NCBI GenBank assembly: GCA_030789695.1
Contig: CM061139.1
Coordinates: 4,355,878 to 4,419,877 of the forward strand
Length of the DNA: 64,000 nt
DNA from: Scilla litardierei
Taxonomy: Eukaryota > Streptophyta > Magnoliopsida > Asparagales > Asparagaceae
Reading direction: 5' to 3'
The stretch's first letter is position 1. Each line of letters begins with the position of its first letter. Shown here in pieces: positions 58,019 through 64,000 of the stretch. The position numbers and the translations under genes were made by a program. The notes beneath the pieces are model-generated. The model searched no databases. It saw only the letters and a list, made by a program, of their open reading frames with translations, and was not told the origin of the DNA.

Positions 58019-59009
58019 ATGTGCTACAACCATACATCTTCTCACAGGAGCTCAACATCCATACAACCTGCTGTCCTGGAGGCACAAAGATGTGCTGTCC
58101 AACAGAGTGTTGCCAAGTGTTTGGTATGTCAGCAAGTGAAGGTGGAGCACCATTGGACAGCAGGATTGCTACAACCGCTCCCTATTCCAGAGTGGAAGTG
58201 GCAGCACATCACGATGGATTTCTTGACAGGCTTACCTCGGAGCCCGAAGCAGAACGACGCAGTCTGGGTGATCGTTGATCGATTGACCAAGTCTGTGCAC
58301 TTCATCCCATTCCGAGTGGGACAGTCCACGGAAATCTTGGCGAGGAAGTACTTAGAGGTAAGGATATTTTACTTCTCTATTTATAGTTCATCCTTGAGTT
58401 TACATCGTGATGTAGGTCGTGTATGTGCAGGAGATTGTGCGCTTACATGGAGTTTCGGTGAGCATCGTATCCGATAGGGACTCGAGATTTACGTCTCAGA
58501 TCTGGAGGAGTCTACAGGAGAACCTTGGTACGAGTCTGAGTTTCAGCACGGCGTACCACCCACAAACCGATGGCCAGTCAGAGAGGACTATACAGATTCT
58601 GGAGGATAAGCTGAGAGCTTGTACGCTCGATCTGAAGGGTTCGTGGGAAGATCATCTCCACTTGGTGGAATTCTCATATAAGAATAGCTACCAGGCGAGC
58701 ATTGGCATGGCGCTGTTTGCTGCCTTATATGGAAGGAAATGTCGATCGTCACTGAGCTGGAATGACATCGGAGACCGAGAGCTGTTGGGTCCGAAGATGA
58801 TTGTAGAGGCTGTGGATGTCGTGAGAGACATCAGGGATACGCTCCGGATTGTGCAAGATCGTTACAAGAATTGGGCAGACACCAAGAGACGACCTTTAGA
58901 GTTTCAGCTAGGAGATCATGTCTTCCTGAAGATTTCTCCGAACCGTGGAGTCATTCGTTTCAGGAAGAAGGGAAAGCTGAGTTCGAAATGTTTTAATACA
59001 ATTCACTAA
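58019..59009 (+). pseudogene. Ty3/gypsy integrase (decayed, truncated before any chromodomain)
   Basis: The first part (58090-58357) has CLVCQQVK (zinc region), ITMDFLTGLPRS and DRLTKSVHFIPF. It is interrupted by a 58-nt GT...AG-like insertion (58358-58415), then continues in the matching frame with [42 protein letters not shown] and [14 protein letters not shown]. Similarity stops at about 58989, exactly where a 47-bp repeat begins. The chromodomain expected in this lineage is not present. Confidence 0.87.
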
Positions 59010-59036
59010 ATGTTGCATGCTAGTCTTTAATCCCAT
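58990..59036 (+). repeat. 47-bp repeat, copy 1
   Basis: Identical to 61992-62038 (GTTTTAATACAATTC ... TTTAATCCCAT) inside the 3' LTR. It begins at the point where integrase similarity ends. Confidence 0.9.
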
Positions 59037-60281
59037 TTCGTACGTGAATGTATGTATCTAAATATACTCATATGTGTATTTAAGTAATGACGTGAATTCT
59101 TGAACATATATTGTGTGACTTTATACTAGTGCTTATATAGTATATGTATAGAAATTGGTATGCAGTTGTATGTGGGTATATTTGGTTTTATAAATGCTTT
59201 ATGTGATGGCTATGTAAAGATAATTGGATGTATACATAGATAAATCATATCAGTATGTAATGAGAATGAAGGATATGTGTATATGTGTATAAGTGGATCT
59301 TATGTATGTGAACTCCTGTGAACAAATCTAATTATTATATAGGTACCTGCATAGAGATATGTCATAGGTATACTTAGTGCGTATACGTGTGTTTGAATGT
59401 TTAGATCGTTGTATGCATGTATCCCTACGGGATATAATAATCTGGAGATAATTGTGTAGTGTGCATGTTGGATATATATCTATGTATTGCTATGTCATTT
59501 ATGATTGTAAATATCAGTGCATCTGTCTATATTCATGTATGAAATAAATTTATATGTGACTATTGTATGCGTATGATATAAGTGAATAAGTGAATTATTA
59601 TGAATGAAGGTACGTATGTGAATTAGTGCATACGATTAATATTATGTATTAAATGTAACTAAGCCACATATAACTATATTGTACTGGATTAACATTATAT
59701 AGAATGAATAAATATCTATTGCATGCACATATCCTAGGAATGTATGGAATTATATATGTAGCTAAGATATAATGTATAATGGCAGAAGCCTTTAGGAGTG
59801 AATAAGTATGTACATTGATCTTAAATGATACATTTTTACTAAGTATATATGTTTAATAAAGGGGTGTGGCTGGATAGTGAAATATGTATGATGTATGACT
59901 ATATAGTAGGTATAGACATGAGGTATTTGAGTATATGAACCTATAAGTGATGCTACTGGAAATTAAGGAATTGGATTACTGTATATACATATATACAAAT
60001 ATGTACTTGAATGGGATCTGGCATGTGAATACTAGATTATGTGTATATATATATTTTTGTTTTTTGTTTTTTGTTTTTTGTTTTTTGTTTTTTGTTTTTT
60101 GTGTGATATGCACTATAATGTATACATACCCCCTTAAGTAATGTATGTGCCATGTGATACATGATACATAAGTGTGTACATTAGGACTCTTAGTTGGACA
60201 AACCTTAAGTCTATTTGACCTTCAGTTAAAACACTGACATAAGAAAGTCCGAGGGCGGACTTTATTCTAAGGTGGGTAGAA
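59037..60281. other. AT-rich stretch before the chromovirus 3' LTR
   Basis: Low-complexity TATGTGTATA-type sequence, a (TTTTTTG)n microsatellite at about 60055-60100, and a polypurine-like GGTGGGTAGAA (60271-60281) directly before the LTR. No coding content. It replaces the expected end of integrase and chromodomain. Confidence 0.65.
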
Positions 60282-63200
60282 TGTAATACCCCGTATTCTT
60301 GGATACGGATATTATATAAGTATTTTGGGCATGTATATATGTACGTATGAATATTTGGGAGTCATTGTGTATTTTTCTTAATTTTGTTAAGCTAAAAATT
60401 ATTTTTAAATAATTTCATATGCCATTGGGGTTTAAGATAAATGGAGTATATGAGATAATACTTATATTAATGAAGGTATATGGTATATGAAAGAGTATAC
60501 TTATTTTTCTATTAAAAAAAATTTTATCCTAAATATCCTAAGAGAGCCACCTCCACCTCATTAGGTGTCTTGATCCTATTAAACTTCACCTAATCAATTG
60601 CTAGGTGGCAATCAAAGAAGAAATTGAGGTGATGATGAGGATAGAGAAGAGAGATTTTTTTATGAGGATGACAAACTTGAAAATAGAGGGACCTCATGTA
60701 TTTAATTCATTTCCTCTTTCTTTCTACAATTTTTCCCCCAAATTCTTTTATTTTTTTCACTTCTCCATTTCTCCCCCTAAGCCAGCCGTCCTCCCCACCT
60801 TACTGCCGAATTTCTCTGTTCCCCATTTCAGGCCGAGTTCCCCCTCTCCCTATTTTATTTTCTCATTTTCTCAATTCCCTACAAGCCTATTATTTTCTCA
60901 ATTCCCGATTGTATTTTTCCCCATCACCTTTCTCTTTCCCATACCAGCCGACCCTCTCCCATAAGCCCAGGCCATGCTGCCGAATTTCATTCTCTAGGCC
61001 GAATTCTCCAACAACAAAAAAGAATTGAAAGAAAGAAAGAGAAGAGAGGAAGAGGGTTTGGGGGAAATTGGGAGTGGAGTTAGGGTTTAGACTTGAAGAT
61101 GAAGTTTTGGCTTTGAGCTTGCAGTTGGATTCATGATGGGTTCTCTTGAAATAGAGAGGGGAGATTTTAGAATTCATGGGATTGAAGCTTGAAGATGATG
61201 GGTTTTCATGAAATTGGTGGAGCTCTTATGATATTGAAGGAGTATTTCATTCCTAGATGAGGTAGGAATCCATCTCCTTGTAGTATGTTACTCAATTTCA
61301 TTCATATATACTAAAGTCATTTTCTTTTTAATGAATATGTTATTGATGCTATAAAAATTAATCATCATGCCACAAGAATTGTCACCAAGTTATGTTGTTA
61401 ATGTGATCCTTGCTATGCCATGCCATGTTACTAGTAAATCTTGTTGCTAAAGATAAAGAGAGCTCCTTTTCATGATTCCTAAGAATTCATCTACATTTTC
61501 ATTATGCCATATTATTGCTTATGAAAATTGCTTTGGATATGTATGGAAGATTTGTTGTGAGAGTTATAGTGGAATGACTATTTGGGCATACCATATTTGT
61601 GTGGAAGAAATGAAAATTTGAAGGGAATGAAGGTGAACAAAAGTCTATGTCAATGTAGTCCCCTTATAATGCGAGTTGTAACACTTCATGTCGCATGTTG
61701 TAGTAACATTGAATCATTCTATGAATGTTCCACTTGCACATGATAATACTAGTAAATAATGTCGTCGTATTCTTATTCGTTAATATTAGAGCATGTTTTA
61801 TGTTATCTTAATTATGTTACATGTCTTGTGTCCCTACATGTCACCCTAATTATGCGCACTAATTTTAACGGCAAATTGCATGTGTTTGATATGTTCTTCT
61901 CAACAATTCTCACGTTGTAAGAAATCCTAATGTTGTTAAATGCAACTTCAATGTGTGTTCACTTGCCGTTTCGTTATGTCACCTTGATGTAGTTTTAATA
62001 CAATTCACTAAATGTTGCATGCTAGTCTTTAATCCCATATCGGTATCTTAGGGATAATGGTATATGTTACATGCTAGTCTTTAATTGAATTGCACGCCAA
62101 CTCGTGTTATCTCCCTTTATGTTCGTCTTAATGTGACCTGTTATCCTTATGGTTCACATTTAAATTTTGTTATGGAAAATTGTTCATGTTCTAGTTGACG
62201 TTTCACTTATGTCACATTTATATTATTCATTAATGTTGTTATTACATAAGATGGTTGGTTGTTGTGGAATATGAAATGTGGAAAGAAAAGGAAAGTGTTA
62301 TGAAAATGACTAAGTCCTCTTAAAGGAGGGTGACACGGGGTTTGAGGGGCACGGGTAAATTTTAGGGGTCAAGGAGCGGACAGTAATTTCGCATCTCACC
62401 CGATGTGTCACTCCCGGAAGGGGGAGTTGGAGAGGGTTAGAGAGGCCGCTGGTGTACTCGTGTTGCACCATGACGGTAAATGATGGTTTTCTCCGTTCGT
62501 CCCAAGAAAAACTGAGATGAGTCTCGCTCCGGTACCTTACTCCGTTCGGGTACGGAGTTATGAGAGGCCCCTCTGGTGCCCGTGTTGCCAGTTGAGGTAC
62601 CATTTTTCACCCACCTTGGGTGAAGTCCGACTTTTTAGCGTCCTACGATTTACCTGGGTTCCAAAACGCCAACCAATGTATGAATTGATAACTCTCATTA
62701 TTTTTGTAGCCTTGGTAAATGTCGTTGCTTGTGTAATTCTGTTATGATGGTACCCATGGCATGGTTTTATGTAGGATTTGTTGAATTTATGTGGTTAGTT
62801 GGTATGTTGGAATGATGTGGATATGGTGATGGGCATGACACGATGTGCATGACCCTTATTTGAGAATTATGGAATGAAAAGTAAGAACCATAATGAAGTC
62901 ATGCCATGATGACCACAAGCTCCATTTATGTGTGACATTAAAGTCCTCTACCCATGCCTAAATGTTGGTTATAATCATCTAAAGCCATGTATGTTATGCT
63001 CAATGCAAGTTGTGTTAGACTAAAACAATGCTTAATGTAAGATGTAATATGAATTGCTATAGCTTGTTGTAGTATCTTCTTTATAGCACGTGGATTCTTA
63101 TGCTCTAATGCTATATGTCACTTTGTAGAAGCCATTGCTTGTGATGCCTCCATGTCTACTTTTATGTTTAATGCAAGATGCCATGTCATGCCCACCATTG

Positions 63201-63552
63201 TAGTTTTATGTTCTTTCTTATGATTCATTTCATAATATTACGACATGCCACTCATTATTGCTTGCATTACATTATGGAATAATATGCCATGGTAGTTGCA
63301 TTATGCATTGGATAATATACTATATGGAGCTGGGAAATTCCTACTGGGTCACGTTGTGACGTGTACCCGTTGATTTCTTTTCAGGATTGATTCATGGAGT
63401 TGGAGGCCTATTAGTTCATTGATGGGAGTTGAGAGTTGGTGAGAGTGCGTGAGAGATTTTTGGGTGTATGCTCTTGTACTTGGTGCGATGAGAGTTCTCT
63501 ATGTATATGAGTTTGTATAATGATGTTGTATGAACATTTTGTTTATATATAT
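60282..63552 (+). repeat. 3' LTR of a Tekay/Del-like gypsy element (3' limit uncertain)
   Basis: Starts TGTAATACCCCG after a polypurine tract, the usual start of LTRs in this lineage. It contains a CpG-rich block (62325-62650) and a late block with CCTACTGGGTCACG ... TTTTCAGG (about 63350-63384) typical of these LTRs. The copy-2 47-bp repeat lies at 61992-62038. I see no clear TG...CA terminus at the right, probably because of the element and TA repeat that follow. Confidence 0.6.
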
Positions 63553-63923
63553 ATATAGTGATCTTCGGTTGCGAAAAAGAGGCTTTTCGCACCGTGCGAA
63601 AAGATTTTTATCTTTTTTTTGAAAAAAAATTTCAAAAATTCTTTTTTTGATGTTTAATCCATACAATTATATACCTCAGAGAAAATAATGGGTGAACCCG
63701 TTGGGGATTAGAGCACACATCCACCCGTTACAAATTTAACGGTCTCAAAACGTGCGAATTTGATGAAATGCCTTGATCGAAGGCCAAATGACATTATTTC
63801 TCAACGATTATTTTTTGAGGGGGGTATAACAATATATAATGAGGGTAAAAAAAATTTAAAAAAAATTCAAAAAAAACTAAAAACATTTTCGCACGGTGCG
63901 AAATGTTCTCATTTGAAAATTTT

Positions 63924-63925
<2 letters not shown>
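63553..63925. mobile_element. Small inverted-repeat (MITE/foldback-like) element
   Basis: About 370 bp with related palindromic ends: CTTTTCGCACCGTGCGAAAAG (63583-63603) and CATTTTCGCACGGTGCGAAATG (63884-63905), which are inverted copies of one another around the central base. It is non-coding and AT-rich inside and is flanked on both sides by TA repeats, which hides any target duplication. Confidence 0.55.

Positions 63926-63990
<65 letters not shown>
63926..63990. repeat. (TA)n microsatellite
   Basis: About 30 TA units near the right end of the window. A shorter TA tract (63544-63557) flanks the small element on its left. Confidence 0.95.
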
Positions 63991-63995
<5 letters not shown>

Positions 63996-64000
63996 TGGGT

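Noticed and set aside
56123..60281. LTR C and LTR 60282 as a pair flanking one gypsy element
   Set aside because: The two LTRs differ in sequence (TGTAACGGTC versus TGTAATACCC) and no primer-binding site follows LTR C, so they do not form one element.

Overview
This window is nuclear DNA of a flowering plant made almost entirely of transposable elements stacked inside one another. I see no intact host gene, rRNA or tRNA. A plant origin follows from Ty1/copia and Ty3/gypsy polyproteins of plant lineages, primer-binding sites complementary to plant initiator tRNA-Met (TGGTATCAGAG), a plant-type Helitron (5'-TC ... hairpin ... CTAG-3'), and gene fragments resembling plant COP9 signalosome subunit 2, retinoblastoma-related protein and a calcium-dependent protein kinase. 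The species cannot be named. The setting looks like repeat-rich heterochromatin.

Layout, left to right. (1) 1-2258: minus-strand copy (E1) of a Sirevirus-like copia family, with part of gag, the PBS and the 5' LTR. (2) 2259-2722: GC-rich piece of unknown origin. (3) 2723-5797: second minus-strand copy of the same family (E2), with 3' untranslated region, broken gag and the start of its LTR. (4) 5798-37403: third copy (E3, plus strand), complete, with 5-bp target-site duplication GAACC, inserted in the LTR of E2. E3 carries two later insertions. An 11.85-kb Helitron block (6232-18082) splits its 5' LTR. A 12.4-kb Sirevirus (21795-34183, duplication AAAGT) sits just after its gag. The Sirevirus has near-identical LTRs, gag, pol with one nonsense codon, and an extra 572-codon ORF. 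(5) 37404-41849: remainder of the E2 LTR, itself interrupted by a 3.17-kb solo LTR (A, duplication ACCCC). (6) 41850-48542: 3' half of a Ty3/gypsy element of Athila/Tat type, with a further solo LTR (B) at its 3' LTR junction. (7) 48543-49744: unassigned. (8) 49745-52899: minus-strand Tork-like copia LTR and pol fragment. (9) 52900-56122: LTR C, same family as A. (10) 56123-63552: decayed Ty3/gypsy chromovirus-like protease/RT/integrase and its 3' LTR. (11) 63553-63990: a small inverted-repeat element in a TA microsatellite.

Relative ages follow from the nesting. The Athila/Tat element predates E2, E2 predates E3 and solo LTR A, and E3 predates the Helitron block and the Sirevirus. The Sirevirus LTRs differ at only about 13 of 1750 positions by my count, nearly all transitions. 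The E3 LTRs differ much more, including indels.

The main novelties are: a Helitron with an empty-site control that has captured pieces of at least three host genes and seems to end in a head-to-tail tandem; a gag-bearing but pol-less Sirevirus-like family present in three copies; palindrome arrays in LTRs, one of which recurs upstream of the extra ORF; and an array of hairpins with paired base changes in LTR C.
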